From Rhodoferax sp. (lineage in GTDB: Bacteria > Pseudomonadota > Gammaproteobacteria > Burkholderiales > Burkholderiaceae_C), in the NCBI RefSeq assembly GCF_018780565.1, contig NZ_JADMJN010000010.1, positions 248,001 to 312,000 on the forward strand: a stretch of DNA of 64,000 nt, given 5' to 3'. The notes under the pieces were generated by a model, which worked only from the letters and a program-made list of their open reading frames with translations, made no database searches and was not told where the DNA came from. The position numbers were made by a program, and so were the translations under genes. Below are positions 1-9,441 of the stretch, one piece after another. How positions within the stretch are numbered: the stretch's first letter is position 1; each line of letters begins with the position of its first letter.

Positions 1-1068
1 CGGACTGCGCAGGCCACTTTCGAAAAAGCTGTTGAGATAGGCCAGCACCAGCACTTGCGGGTTGTCCTGGCCTGACGCGTCCACATGACGCTCCAGGCGA
101 ATGCGGGCCTCGGTCAGGGTGCCCGTCTTGTCCGTGCACAACACGTCCATCGCGCCCATGTCCTGAATGGCAGAAGGCCGCTTCACAATCACTTTCATGG
201 CCGCCATGCGCAAAGCACCGCGCGTCAACGTGACCGACACAACCATGGGCAACAGTTCCGGCGTCAGCCCCACGGCCAGGGCCACGGCAAACAGGAAGGA
301 CTCCAGCAGAGGTCGATGCAAGGCCACATTCACCAGCAAGGTGAACAGCACCAGCAGCAGGGTCAGGCGCATGATGAGCAAGCCGAAATGGCGGATACCC
401 ATCTCAAAGGCCGTGGGTGGCGCCGGCAGCGCCAGGCTGACGGCGATCTGGCCCAGAGCCGTGTGGCTGGCGGTACGCCCGATCTTGACGCGCGCCGAGC
501 CGCTGACCACCGAACTGCCCATGAAAACCGCATCGCTTTCTTCGAGCGCCCAGAGCGCTGCCGGGTCTGGCTGCACACCCCTGACCTGTGTTGCCGACGC
601 TTTCTTCTCGACCGGAAAGGGCTCCCCGGTCAGCTGGGCCTGATTGACAAAGAAGTCATTGGCTTGCAACACGCGCCCATCGGCGGGCACCAGATTGCCG
701 GCCGACAGCAGCACCACGTCACCGGGTACCAACTCGGTCACCGGTCGCTCGCATGCCTTGTCATCGCGCAGCACCGTGGCGGTGATGGCCACTGTCAAGG
801 CCAGCTTTTCCGCGGCACGGCCTGCGCGATAAGCCTGCACAAAATCCAGCGTCACGCTTGCCACCACGATCAGGCCGATGATGAGCGCACCCGTGACATC
901 ACCGGTCAATGCAGATATGGCACTCGCCGCCAGCAGCACCAGCACCAGCGGATTTCGAAAATGGGACAAAAACTGCAGCAACACAGCGCGCTGTGTTGCC
1001 GCCTGGAGGCGGTTGGGACCGTGTTGCCGCAGCCCCTGCAGGGCTTCAGCCGAACTGAGTCCGTTCAA
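1..1068 (-). CDS. mgtA: Magnesium-translocating P-type ATPase (MgtA-like), 3' end outside window
   Basis: N-terminal ~356 residues of a P-type (type III) Mg2+ import ATPase of the inner membrane; the gene runs off the left edge. Reverse translation gives the cation-ATPase N-terminal domain, first transmembrane helices, an actuator domain with LTGEP (in place of the usual LTGES), a PELLPM segment and the phosphorylation motif DKTGT (Asp near residue 313). It matches MgtA around SVVSG, GLTPE and GAMDVLCTDKTG. No ATG fits. The best start is the TTG at 1068 (then NGLSSAE), which overlaps the TGA of the upstream reductase gene, implying translational coupling. The nucleotide-binding domain and C-terminal helices lie beyond the window. 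Family certain; start inferred. Confidence 0.88.
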   Translation of the reverse strand, partial: MNGLSSAEALQGLRQHGPNRLQAATQRAVLLQFLSHFRNPLVLVLLAASAISALTGDVTGALIIGLIVVASVTLDFVQAYRAGRAAEKLALTVAITATVLRDDKACERPVTELVPGDVVLLSAGNLVPADGRVLQANDFFVNQAQLTGEPFPVEKKASATQVRGVQPDPAALWALEESDAVFMGSSVVSGSARVKIGRTASHTALGQIAVSLALPAPPTAFEMGIRHFGLLIMRLTLLLVLFTLLVNVALHRPLLESFLFAVALAVGLTPELLPMVVSVTLTRGALRMAAMKVIVKRPSAIQDMGAMDVLCTDKTGTLTEARIRLERHVDASGQDNPQVLVLAYLNSFFESGLRSP

Positions 1069-2057
1069 TACAACCCCCGCACGCGTCCGTACAGACGCGA
1101 CAAACCGAGCAAGGCATCGGTAAACGGCGTGGGCACACCCGTGAGCGCCCCCAACTCTTTCACCACCGTCACCAGCGCATCGAGTTCAAGCGCCTTGCCC
1201 ATCTCGACGTCTTGCAGCATGGATGTCTTGAAGGCGCCCAGCTTCATGGTGACGGCATGGCGGTCTTCGGGCTGCTGGGCAATGGGTATGCCCAGACGCG
1301 TCCCGATTTCCTTGGCCTCCAGCATCACGCTGGAGACAAAGCCCCGCACCAGTTCATCACCCAGAATAAGGTCGGTGGTGGCGCCGGTGATAGCGCTGAT
1401 GGGGTTCATCGTCATGTTGCCCCAAAGCTTGTACCAGACGTCCGCCTGAATCTGCTCAGACACACTGGCATCAAAGCCTGCGCGCCCCAGCAGGGCCGCA
1501 AGCTGTGTCACTCGCTCGGTTTTGGCACCTGAGGGCTCGCCAATGATCAGCTTGTTGCCGAAGTGATGCTGCACATAGCCCGGCAGTATCAGAGAGCAGC
1601 TGGCATGCACCACGCAGCCAATGACACGGGCCGCAGGAATGGCCGCGCCAATTTCCCCGGTGGCATCCACCGACTGGAGGTGGGTGCCTTCGAAATCCCG
1701 GCCAAAACCCTGGAAAAACCACCAGGGAACACCGTTCATGGCACTGAGTACCAGCGTGTTCGGACCGATCAGCGGGGCCATGTGGCGCGCCACCTCCAGC
1801 AGGGAAGGCGTCTTGACGGCAATCACCACCAGGTCCTGTGGGCCCAGCTGGGCTGGATCGGCACTGGCCTGAACCGAGGCCGTGACCTCGACATGGCCAT
1901 GGCGGGACCGCAGTCCGTGGCGCTGCAAGGCGTCCAGCGTGGCACCGCGCGCCACGACGCTCACCCGGCAACCGGCCCCGGCCAGCCGCACACCAAGCCA
2001 GCCGCCAATGGCGCCAGCGCCATAGATACACACTTTATTGAAGATATTTTCGGTCAT
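1065..2057 (-). CDS. 2-dehydropantoate 2-reductase family protein (ApbA/PanE)
   Basis: 330-aa NADPH-dependent oxidoreductase of the ketopantoate reductase family, usual length. The N-terminal Rossmann fold has GAGAIGGW at residues 13-20. The C-terminal helical domain carries the WYKLWGN...NPISAITG signature that includes the catalytic Lys. Ketopantoate reductase makes pantoate for CoA synthesis, but many paralogues act on other 2-oxo acids and there is no pan gene beside this one, so the substrate is open. The stop overlaps the likely TTG start of the Mg2+ ATPase gene. A family-type intergenic repeat lies directly upstream of the ATG. Confidence 0.85.
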   Translation of the reverse strand: MTENIFNKVCIYGAGAIGGWLGVRLAGAGCRVSVVARGATLDALQRHGLRSRHGHVEVTASVQASADPAQLGPQDLVVIAVKTPSLLEVARHMAPLIGPNTLVLSAMNGVPWWFFQGFGRDFEGTHLQSVDATGEIGAAIPAARVIGCVVHASCSLILPGYVQHHFGNKLIIGEPSGAKTERVTQLAALLGRAGFDASVSEQIQADVWYKLWGNMTMNPISAITGATTDLILGDELVRGFVSSVMLEAKEIGTRLGIPIAQQPEDRHAVTMKLGAFKTSMLQDVEMGKALELDALVTVVKELGALTGVPTPFTDALLGLSRLYGRVRGLY

Positions 2058-2110
2058 TTTGGCCTCTAGCCCTTGTCAAATATATGCAAATAGCTCTCAT
2101 TTTTGTAGCA
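2058..2110 (-). repeat. Comamonadaceae-type intergenic repeat, copy A
   Basis: Directly upstream of the minus-strand reductase start. On the minus strand it reads an AT-rich segment with TAGC/GCTA arms, then AAGGGCTAGAGGCC, then the ATG. A related element lies at 39310-39364, also just upstream of a minus-strand gene. The AAGGG part could serve as ribosome binding site. From memory this resembles a dispersed repeat in Comamonadaceae genomes; only the two-copy similarity is visible here. Confidence 0.45.
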
Positions 2111-2222
2111 TAACGCAAACCAGCCCCAAACTGCTTGAGGCCGCGCATACGGCACCTACGGCACCGCTTGTGGTCTTAAACTCAGGCCACATCCATTCCC
2201 CCTCATTTGCCCCAGCGACCCC

Positions 2223-3182
2223 ATGCAATTCACCGACCTCACCGATGACACCGAAGATGCCCTGCACAGCCCCGCCGAGCGCGCTCTAGCGGCCTCACGC
2301 AGCACCTGGGTCAGTGTGGGTGTCAACGTGGTCCTGACCATCACCCAGATTGTGGTGGGGGTTCTGGCTAAATCGCAAGGTCTGATTGCCGACGGTATTC
2401 ATTCATTGTCCGATCTCGTGGCGGACTTTGTGGTGCTGTTCGCAGGGCACCATGCCCGCAAGGATGCAGACGAGGACCACCCATACGGCCACCAGCGCTT
2501 TGAAACCGCCGCCTCCCTGGTGCTGGGCGCACTCCTGCTTGGCGTCGGTATCGGCATGCTGTGGTCCGCCTTTCGCAAGCTCGAAGCACCGGAGACCGTG
2601 CAGACCGTGCATGTCATGGCCCTGTGGGTGTCCGGGGCGGCACTGATTTCAAAAGAGCTGCTGTTTCGCTACATGCTGGCGGTTGCCAAACGTGTCAAGT
2701 CAAGCATGCTGGTGGCCAATGCCTGGCATGCACGTTCTGATGCGGCCTCATCGCTGGTGGTGGGCATCGGCATCATTGGCAATCTGGCGGGTTATCCGAT
2801 CCTGGACCCGATCGCGGCGCTGATCGTGGGCTTCATGGTGACCAAAATGGGTTGGGGATTCGCCTGGGACGCGCTGCACGATCTGATGGACCGCGCGGTG
2901 GACGATCAGGAGGTACAGGCCATCCGGCAAACACTGATCGAAACACCCGGTGTCAGCGGCGTGCACGATGTTCGCACCCGCAAAATGGGCGACATGATTG
3001 TTGTGGATGCCCACATTGAAGTCGATGCCCTGATCAGCGTAGAGGCGGGTCACGACATTGCCGTCGAAGCCAGGCAACGCGTGCTGCAACGCCACCGCGT
3101 GCTCAACCTGATGACCCACGTGGACCCCTGGCACCGGCCGGACCTGGACCACGCAGCACAGGTGCCAACCGCACCGCACTGA
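2223..3182 (+). CDS. Cation diffusion facilitator family transporter
   Basis: 319-aa inner-membrane divalent-metal/H+ antiporter of the CDF family. About six helices span residues 28-215, followed by a cytoplasmic ferredoxin-like domain from about 220. Metal-site motifs are visible: ADGIHSLSD in helix 2 and WHARSD in helix 5, plus DEDHPYGH between helices 2 and 3. The C-terminal VDAHIEVD strand is typical. These motifs fit a FieF-type Zn2+/Fe2+ exporter, but the metal cannot be assigned from sequence. Single gene, divergent from the reductase and convergent with the acyl-CoA ligase. ATG at 2223 is the first in-frame start that gives a normal N-terminus. Confidence 0.9.
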   Translation: MQFTDLTDDTEDALHSPAERALAASRSTWVSVGVNVVLTITQIVVGVLAKSQGLIADGIHSLSDLVADFVVLFAGHHARKDADEDHPYGHQRFETAASLVLGALLLGVGIGMLWSAFRKLEAPETVQTVHVMALWVSGAALISKELLFRYMLAVAKRVKSSMLVANAWHARSDAASSLVVGIGIIGNLAGYPILDPIAALIVGFMVTKMGWGFAWDALHDLMDRAVDDQEVQAIRQTLIETPGVSGVHDVRTRKMGDMIVVDAHIEVDALISVEAGHDIAVEARQRVLQRHRVLNLMTHVDPWHRPDLDHAAQVPTAPH

Positions 3183-3195
3183 ATCCGACCCCCGG

Positions 3196-4896
3196 TTAGC
3201 CCGGGGTCTGAAGGATTTCGAGCAGCCCGGCCGCCTTGATCTCACGTTTAAGGATTTTTCCCGAGGGGGTGCGCGGCAAGGGACCAGGCGCTTTGACGAT
3301 GTAGCGTGGCAGTTCGAAGCGGGCCAGATGGGCGGTCAGAAATTCGCGCAACGCCGCCACATCCAGCGCATTGCTGCCGTAAACGGTGGCGCCCACTTCC
3401 TCGCCCAGTCGCTCGTCGGGCACGGCGTAAACGGCCGCTTCCTGGACATCGGGGTGCAGCAGCAGCGCCGCCTCCACCTGGCCGCAGCCGATGTTTTCTC
3501 CACCACGGATGATCAGGTCCTTGATGCGGTCAACGATGTAGAGAAAACCGTCCTCATCCAGCGTGGCCACATCGCCTGTGCGAAACCAGTCGCCATCGGT
3601 GAAGACCTGGGCGTTGACGTCGGGGCGCTTCCAGTAGCCGGCGAACAGGGAGGTGCCTCGCACCAGCAATTCCCCGCGTTGGCCCGTCGGCACCGGCTGC
3701 CCGAGTTCATCGACCACCTTGATCTGCAGCACCTGTGAGCAGCGACCCGAACTGGCCGGTCGGGCCAGATAGTCTTCGCCGCCGATGCCCACACCAATGG
3801 CATTGGTCTCGGTCATGCCCCAGCCGGTACCTGGCAATGCCTGGCTGAAGCTCGCACGGATCTGGCGTACCTGCTCGGGTGCGCGGGCGGCACCGCCCCC
3901 ACCTACCACCAGCAAGCTGCTCAGGTCGTAGCGCCCGGTTTGCGCCACCCGCACCAGGTCACCGGTCATGGCGGCTGGCGCCACCATCGATGTGAGCTTG
4001 TGCTGGTCCACCAGAGCCGCAGCGACCTCGGCATCCCAGCGGTACATGCAGACGAGACGCCGCTGGAGGCGGTAACTCGACAGGTACGAAACATGCATGC
4101 CTGAAACATGGAACAGCGGTACCGCCAGCAGTGTGCCGCCCTGCTCAACTGCTGGCACCTCTTCAATGCCGGCCACCAGCGCGCCGATCACGGCATCCAG
4201 TTCCCACGACAACAAGGCCGACACAATGTTACGGTGGCTGGACGGCACGCCCTTGGGGTGGCCGGTGGAGCCCGAGGTGTAAAGCATCGTGGCCAGGTCG
4301 TCCGGCGCGATCGGCACCGGCGGCATCGGCACCGAGCCCACCGCTTCGGTCAGGTCCTTGAGCGCGCGCGCCCCTGCCGGCAGCGTCGCCGCGCGCACCG
4401 CCAGAACCTGCAGCCCTGCCACCGTCGGGCCCTGCATCAGGCGGTCGAGTCGCTCGGCATCGGCCAGCAGTACCCGACTGCCGCTGTCGGACAGCGCATA
4501 GGCCATTTCGTCGCCCGACCAATGCGCATTCATCGCCACGGCGATGGCGCCAATGGAGGTGACCGCAGTGAAGGCCAGCACCCATTCAGGGTAGTTGCGC
4601 ATGGCGATCGCGACCCGGTCGCCCGGAGTCACCCCGCAGTCATGCACCAGAACATGGCCCATGCGGGCGGCAAGCTCCCACGCCTGCGCGAAGCTGTAAC
4701 GCTCGTCTTCGTAGCTGATAAACGGCAGATCACTGGCGGCGGCTTCAAACAAGGCGCGCAGCGAAACGGGCGCATTCTTGAACACCCGCTGGCTGCGACC
4801 GTTGACCACCTCATCCACCAGCTCATACGGTTGGCCCGGCGCGGTGGCAGCCGCAATGGCCTCGTCTCGTGTCATCGGGACCGGTGCCACGCTCAT
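3196..4896 (-). CDS. Acyl-CoA synthetase (AMP-forming), class I adenylate-forming enzyme
   Basis: 566-aa acyl/aryl-CoA ligase that activates a carboxylate through an acyl-adenylate. The P-loop-like A3 motif LYTSGSTGHPKG, GWGMTE (A5), TGDVATLDEDGF (A7) and the C-terminal A10 lysine in PSGKILKRE are all present, so it should be active. The start overlaps the stop of the upstream crotonase by 4 bp. It is the last gene of a block with acyl-CoA dehydrogenase, MaoC hydratase and crotonase, so it probably supplies the CoA ester for that beta-oxidation route. Substrate unknown; medium/long-chain or alicyclic acids are all possible. Confidence 0.9.
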   Translation of the reverse strand: MSVAPVPMTRDEAIAAATAPGQPYELVDEVVNGRSQRVFKNAPVSLRALFEAAASDLPFISYEDERYSFAQAWELAARMGHVLVHDCGVTPGDRVAIAMRNYPEWVLAFTAVTSIGAIAVAMNAHWSGDEMAYALSDSGSRVLLADAERLDRLMQGPTVAGLQVLAVRAATLPAGARALKDLTEAVGSVPMPPVPIAPDDLATMLYTSGSTGHPKGVPSSHRNIVSALLSWELDAVIGALVAGIEEVPAVEQGGTLLAVPLFHVSGMHVSYLSSYRLQRRLVCMYRWDAEVAAALVDQHKLTSMVAPAAMTGDLVRVAQTGRYDLSSLLVVGGGGAARAPEQVRQIRASFSQALPGTGWGMTETNAIGVGIGGEDYLARPASSGRCSQVLQIKVVDELGQPVPTGQRGELLVRGTSLFAGYWKRPDVNAQVFTDGDWFRTGDVATLDEDGFLYIVDRIKDLIIRGGENIGCGQVEAALLLHPDVQEAAVYAVPDERLGEEVGATVYGSNALDVAALREFLTAHLARFELPRYIVKAPGPLPRTPSGKILKREIKAAGLLEILQTPG

Positions 4897-5720
4897 CGAC
4901 CCTTGAACACCGGTTCGCGTTTTTCCACAAAGGCCTGCGCGGCTTCGCGGTGGTCCTCGGTTTGACCGCAGTGAATGTGATGGGTCGCCTCAAGATCCAG
5001 ACAATCGTCCACCTCGCCGGCCATCGCACGGTTGAGGTTTTCTTTCATGTAGCGGTAGGCCACGGTAGGGCCGTTGGCCAACCGCAAGGCGATCTCGCGG
5101 GTCTTGGCAAGCAGATCTTCGGGGGCGCACACCCAGTTGGTCAGGCCCAGGCGCAGGGCTTCCTCGGCACCCACACGTTCGGACAAAAAGTACAGTTCAC
5201 GGGCCTTGGCCGAGCCCACGAGTTGGGTCAGAAAGTAGGTGCCGCCATAGTCACCCGCGAAACCCACCCGCGCGAAAGCGGTGGTCATGATCGCGCTGCT
5301 GGCCATGACCCGCATGTCACAGGCCAGTGCCAGAGACAGGCCGGCACCCGCCGCAGGACCTGGCAAGGCGGCCAGTGTGGGCTTGGGCATTTTGAACAGC
5401 TTGCCCGCCGTGGCGCGCTGGTTGCTGCGCTGAAGGTGGATGGCCTCGTCAATGGTCAATGCACCGACCGTGCCGTCGCCGGCAGCGGCCATGCCCTTGA
5501 CGTCACCGCCCGCGCAAAAGCCCTTGCCCGCGCCAGTGAGCACAATGCATTTCACCGCCGGATCAAACTCCGCTTTGGCCAATTGCTGTTGCAGCGCCTG
5601 GTTCATGGCACGCGACATGGCGTTTCGCGCCTCAGGGCGGTTCAAAGTCAGTGTCAGCACGCCAGCCTCCAGCGTTGCCAGCAGGTCGGGGGTTCCGGTA
5701 TCCAGTGTTGTGATGGTCAT
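4893..5720 (-). CDS. Enoyl-CoA hydratase/isomerase (crotonase) family protein
   Basis: 275-aa crotonase-fold enzyme. The oxyanion-hole segment FCAGGDVKGM is clear. The second active-site region reads GFAGDYGGTYFL, with Asp rather than the Glu of classical hydratases, closer to PaaG-type isomerases/hydratases. RPEARNAMS near the N-terminus is the CoA-binding strand. It sits between the MaoC hydratase and the acyl-CoA ligase, with a 4-bp overlap to the latter. The operon thus has two hydratase-type enzymes, so this one may isomerise double bonds or act on a branched or cyclic intermediate (inference). Confidence 0.88.
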   Translation of the reverse strand: MTITTLDTGTPDLLATLEAGVLTLTLNRPEARNAMSRAMNQALQQQLAKAEFDPAVKCIVLTGAGKGFCAGGDVKGMAAAGDGTVGALTIDEAIHLQRSNQRATAGKLFKMPKPTLAALPGPAAGAGLSLALACDMRVMASSAIMTTAFARVGFAGDYGGTYFLTQLVGSAKARELYFLSERVGAEEALRLGLTNWVCAPEDLLAKTREIALRLANGPTVAYRYMKENLNRAMAGEVDDCLDLEATHHIHCGQTEDHREAAQAFVEKREPVFKGR

Positions 5721-5752
5721 GATCAGTCTCCTCTAATTGAATTCTTGTATCT

Positions 5753-6625
5753 TTAACGGTAGGTGAAGGTGGCGTTTGACACCACCGTGCGATCGCCCAC
5801 GCGGGCTTCGAACAGCAAGCGACCCGGGCCGTCATGCCAACCGACCACTTGCAGCTTGTCGCCCGGCAGTACCGGCGATGAGAAACGCACTTGCAGTGAA
5901 CCGAAACGCGTCGGGTCGCCGTCACACAAGGCGTCCAGCAGCATCTGGCCGCAATGGCCGTAGGTGCACAAGCCATGCAGAATAGGCTGATCAAAGCCCC
6001 CCGTGCGGGCCGCCGCGGGGTCAATGTGCAGCGGGTTGTAGTCACCCGACAAGCGGTACAGCTGCGCCTGGTTCAAGGGTATGGTCACGGCCACATCGAC
6101 ATCCGGCGCGCGCTCGGGCACAACCAGGCGGGTCGACCGGCTGTGACCCCGTCCCTCGAACGGCTCAATGTCGCCCAACCGGGCCACGCCACGGCGAAAC
6201 AGGCCAGTGAACATGCGCACGCAGGCTTGGCCCGCGGCGTCCAGCACCTCGCTCTCAAACTCGACAAAGGCACCGCCCTTGCCTCGCGGGTGCACCGCCA
6301 GCAGCCGCGAACGCACGGTCACGGTACCGGACAAAGGCAGCGGCGCCAGCAGCTCGATGCAACGCTCGGCGTCGATCGTCATCGGGCCGGGCGACGGCGG
6401 CAGAGCCACCGGATCCAGCGTCAGCCCTGCGCTACCCCAGCGAATCGCGAAGGTGGGGAACACCGCAAATTGCGGATGCCCTTCGTAGACAAAGCGCAGG
6501 TCGCTACAGCCGACGCCCACCGCATACAGCAGCACATCGCGCTGATCATAGGTAATGGGCACCGGTGCGCTCCACGCGCCGGGCCCGTGATCGGCCAGCA
6601 AGGCCTGAGGTTGGTAAATCGCCAT
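5753..6625 (-). CDS. MaoC-like enoyl-CoA hydratase 2 (double hot-dog)
   Basis: 290 aa with two hot-dog domains, like the hydratase-2 part of peroxisomal multifunctional enzyme 2. The C-terminal half holds the hydratase-2 motif: SGDYNPLHIDP followed by the PILHGL segment, with catalytic Asp and His. It likely forms (R)-3-hydroxyacyl-CoA from trans-2-enoyl-CoA. ATG at 6625 is chosen over a TTG one codon upstream because AGGAGG lies at a usable distance. It lies between the acyl-CoA dehydrogenase and the crotonase, same strand, with short gaps. Confidence 0.88.
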   Translation of the reverse strand: MAIYQPQALLADHGPGAWSAPVPITYDQRDVLLYAVGVGCSDLRFVYEGHPQFAVFPTFAIRWGSAGLTLDPVALPPSPGPMTIDAERCIELLAPLPLSGTVTVRSRLLAVHPRGKGGAFVEFESEVLDAAGQACVRMFTGLFRRGVARLGDIEPFEGRGHSRSTRLVVPERAPDVDVAVTIPLNQAQLYRLSGDYNPLHIDPAAARTGGFDQPILHGLCTYGHCGQMLLDALCDGDPTRFGSLQVRFSSPVLPGDKLQVVGWHDGPGRLLFEARVGDRTVVSNATFTYR

Positions 6626-6647
6626 CAAGCCTCCTGAGCCGTGGTCA

Positions 6648-7973
6648 TCAGCTGCGCCAGACCATCGACGAGGTCACGTCCTCGTCAAGTCCTTCGTACT
6701 GGCGCGCCTCGTGGCGGCCGACCACCATGTGGTGCACTTCGTCCGGACCGTCAGCCAGACGCAGGGTACGCTGCTGGGTGTACATGCGCGCCAGCGGTGT
6801 GTGTTGCGACACACCCAACGCACCATGCATCTGAATCGCCTGGTCGATGATCTTGCACACCTTTTCCGGCACCATCGCTTTGACCATGTGCACCCAGATG
6901 CGGGCTTCCTTGTTGCCCAGCACGTCCATCGCCTTGGCGGCCTTCAACACCATCAGCCGCATCGCCTCGATCTCGATGCGGGCACGCGAGATGATCTCGA
7001 GGTTGCCGCCCAGCCACACCAGCTCCTTGCCGAACGCCTTGCGCGACAGGCCGCGACGGCTCATCAGGTCCAGCGCCCGCTCGGCCTGGCCGATGGATCG
7101 CATGCAGTGGTGAATGCGACCTGGTCCCAGTCGCAGTTGAGAGATCTCGAAGCCACGGCCCTCGCCCAGCAGCATATTACTCTTGGGGACGCGCACGTTG
7201 TTGAAAATGATGTGCATGTGGCCATGCGGCGCGTCGTCTTCACCGAACACGTGCATCGGGCCGACGATCTTGACGCCAGGGGCGTCCGTGGGCACCAGAA
7301 TCTGCGATTGCTGCTTGTGCGACGGCGCATCGGGGCTGGTCCGGACCATCGTGATCATGATTTTGCAACGTGGGTCACCAGCGCCGGAGATGTAATGCTT
7401 CTCGCCGTTGATCACCCATTCATCGCCCTCAAGCACCGCGGTGGTGGCAATATTCTTCGCGTCCGACGAAGCGTGATGCACCTCGGTCATCGCAAAAGCC
7501 GAACGAATCTCGCCGGCCAGCAGCGGCTTGAGCCAACGCTCCTTTTGTTCAGGCGTACCGACGCGCTCGATAACTTCCATGTTGCCGGTGTCAGGCGCCG
7601 AGCAGTTCATGGTCTCCGACGCATGGGGGTAGCGACCCAGCACGGCGGCAATGTAGGCGTAGTCCAGATTCTTCAGGCCTTCGCCGGTGTGGGCATCGGG
7701 CAGGAAGAAGTTCCACAGACCCTCTTTCTTGGCCTGATTCTTGGCGGCTTCGAGCAGTTCGAGCTGGCCGGGTACGTAGCTCCAGCGATCGGCGCGGCCT
7801 TCGCCGAGCTTGTCGAACTTCTCAGCCATCGGCGCCACGGTTTCAGCGCAGAAACGCTTGACATGCTCCAACAGCGGCATGGCCTTTTCAGACATGCGCA
7901 GGTCGTTGAGTTCGTCCTGTGGGTTAAAGCCAAAGCCGGAAGTGGCCTTGGATGCTTGCTTTGTTTCTGACAT
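6648..7973 (-). CDS. Acyl-CoA dehydrogenase (ACAD10/11-like)
   Basis: 441-aa flavoprotein of the acyl-CoA dehydrogenase superfamily. It shows the N-terminal helical domain, the FAD-binding beta domain (FAMTEVHHASSDA, GEKHYISGAGDP) and the C-terminal helical domain ending in ADGPDEVHH. The longer form with IQMHGALGVSQHTPLARMY resembles the ACAD10/11 type. It catalyses the first oxidation step of the acyl-CoA route encoded in this block and passes electrons to ETF. AAGGAG precedes the ATG. The 82-bp gap to the VWA gene upstream may hold a promoter. Confidence 0.92.
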   Translation of the reverse strand: MSETKQASKATSGFGFNPQDELNDLRMSEKAMPLLEHVKRFCAETVAPMAEKFDKLGEGRADRWSYVPGQLELLEAAKNQAKKEGLWNFFLPDAHTGEGLKNLDYAYIAAVLGRYPHASETMNCSAPDTGNMEVIERVGTPEQKERWLKPLLAGEIRSAFAMTEVHHASSDAKNIATTAVLEGDEWVINGEKHYISGAGDPRCKIMITMVRTSPDAPSHKQQSQILVPTDAPGVKIVGPMHVFGEDDAPHGHMHIIFNNVRVPKSNMLLGEGRGFEISQLRLGPGRIHHCMRSIGQAERALDLMSRRGLSRKAFGKELVWLGGNLEIISRARIEIEAMRLMVLKAAKAMDVLGNKEARIWVHMVKAMVPEKVCKIIDQAIQMHGALGVSQHTPLARMYTQQRTLRLADGPDEVHHMVVGRHEARQYEGLDEDVTSSMVWRS

Positions 7974-8055
7974 GAGTCATCTCCTTTTGAAAATAGCAAC
8001 TAACGGAAAATCACTGGCAATCGCCAATTGGGTCGGCAACACCGTCCGGGACGGG

Positions 8056-9441
8056 TTACGCATAAGCTTCAAGCGCCTCATCAATGGCGCGCTCCAGATC
8101 GGCTGCGGTGGCGCTGTGGGCTAAATGGGTGCAAAACGGTCGGTAACGCAAGATACTGCTGTCGCCCGTGCCCCAACGAGAGGGCGCCTCGGGGCACAAC
8201 CAGACCACACGTTTGGCACGTTGGGCGAGGTCGGCAAAGATATCCAGCCGTGGGTTGGCACCGTTGGATCGCCCATCGCCCAGCACCAGCACGGTCGTAC
8301 GCCGGTCGATGGTGTGCCAGTGCCTGTCCTGCAGATCCAGCCAGGCTTGGCCGTAGTCAGTCGAACCACCGCCTACCTCGCGCAAAATCAGGTCCATCGC
8401 CGCGTCAAAGGGCAGCTTGGCCAGCGGTTCGCCCACATCCTTCAGACGATTGGAGAACGCGAAGGTGTGCAGGTCAGCCACGGTGCCTTGCAAGGCATAC
8501 AGGAACAGCAGCAAAAAGCGCACATGCGGTGCCACCGAGGCGGATACATCGCACACCACCACCAGGCGCGGCTTGTCGCGTCGGCGGTGCTTGAAAGCCA
8601 GCTTGAAGGGCACACCGTCATGGCCGGCGCTGACACGCAAGGTGCGCCGAAAATCCAGTTGTCCATTCAGCCGAACACGACGCTGGCGCGAGTGCTTGAT
8701 TGCCAATCGCCGTGCCATGCGTGCCACGGCCGCCTTCATACGGGCGATGTCGGCCGGGCTCATGTGCCCCAGGACGCGATGCACGGCCACGTCGGTCATG
8801 AAGGCCTCGGTGGCCGGTCGACCAAACAACTCATAGCGCTGCGATACCAGCGCCCGGGCATGGCGCATGAGCCCATCGCGCGCCGCGGACAAGGCACGCG
8901 CCTCAGCCTGCGCCTGCGGCGTATCTTCACCGAGCCGTTCGAGCAGACGCGCTTCCAGCGGGGCAATACCCATGAACTCCAGCATCTTGCGGGCCAAATA
9001 GGCGGTCTGCGACAACAGGCGGATGTCGTCAACCCCGACTGCTTGTGCTGCACGCTGAAGCGCCAGGGTCAGGGCCTGCGAGTTGGCAGGGTCACCTTGA
9101 ACATGGCCTTGGCCCGATGCCAAAGCCAGCAAGGCGTCAACCTCGGCTTGCCCGGTGGTGATCGGCGGCACGGCGGACTCGCCATTTTCTGCCGGATCGC
9201 TGGCAGCAGCGCCATCGCTGGCCTGGGCTGGCGGGCTGAAGTACTGGTCAAACAACTGGTCATGCAAGTCCTTCTCGGCGGCAGACTTGGCCAGCACCAC
9301 ACCCAAGGAGGCTTTCAGATTGGCGCGGTCTGCGTAGCCCATCAAGGCGACAGCGCGGGCCGCGTCGATCGCCTCGGCTGGCGAGGCATCAGCCCCGGCC
9401 GCCCGCAGCGCCCGCACAAAGCCGGCCAGCGTCTGGTCCAT
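8056..9441 (-). CDS. VWA domain-containing CoxE-like protein
   Basis: 461-aa cytosolic protein with a C-terminal von Willebrand A domain (CoxE type). The metal-ion-dependent adhesion site starts with VVVCDVSASV (DxSxS) near residue 295, and the domain ends with a conserved LRYRPFCTHL segment. The N-terminal half is helical. Its start overlaps the stop of the MoxR-type ATPase gene by one base. MoxR/VWA pairs act as chaperone-like systems that remodel or insert cofactors in partner enzymes; the partner here is unknown. The acyl-CoA dehydrogenase directly downstream is the obvious candidate by position only. Confidence 0.88.
   Translation of the reverse strand: MDQTLAGFVRALRAAGADASPAEAIDAARAVALMGYADRANLKASLGVVLAKSAAEKDLHDQLFDQYFSPPAQASDGAAASDPAENGESAVPPITTGQAEVDALLALASGQGHVQGDPANSQALTLALQRAAQAVGVDDIRLLSQTAYLARKMLEFMGIAPLEARLLERLGEDTPQAQAEARALSAARDGLMRHARALVSQRYELFGRPATEAFMTDVAVHRVLGHMSPADIARMKAAVARMARRLAIKHSRQRRVRLNGQLDFRRTLRVSAGHDGVPFKLAFKHRRRDKPRLVVVCDVSASVAPHVRFLLLFLYALQGTVADLHTFAFSNRLKDVGEPLAKLPFDAAMDLILREVGGGSTDYGQAWLDLQDRHWHTIDRRTTVLVLGDGRSNGANPRLDIFADLAQRAKRVVWLCPEAPSRWGTGDSSILRYRPFCTHLAHSATAADLERAIDEALEAYA

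Noticed and set aside
85..1449. Long plus-strand open frame of 454 codons
   Set aside because: It lies opposite the Mg2+ ATPase and reductase genes. Composition is rich in His, Gln and Arg, as expected from the complement of GC-rich coding sequence, and no domain is visible.
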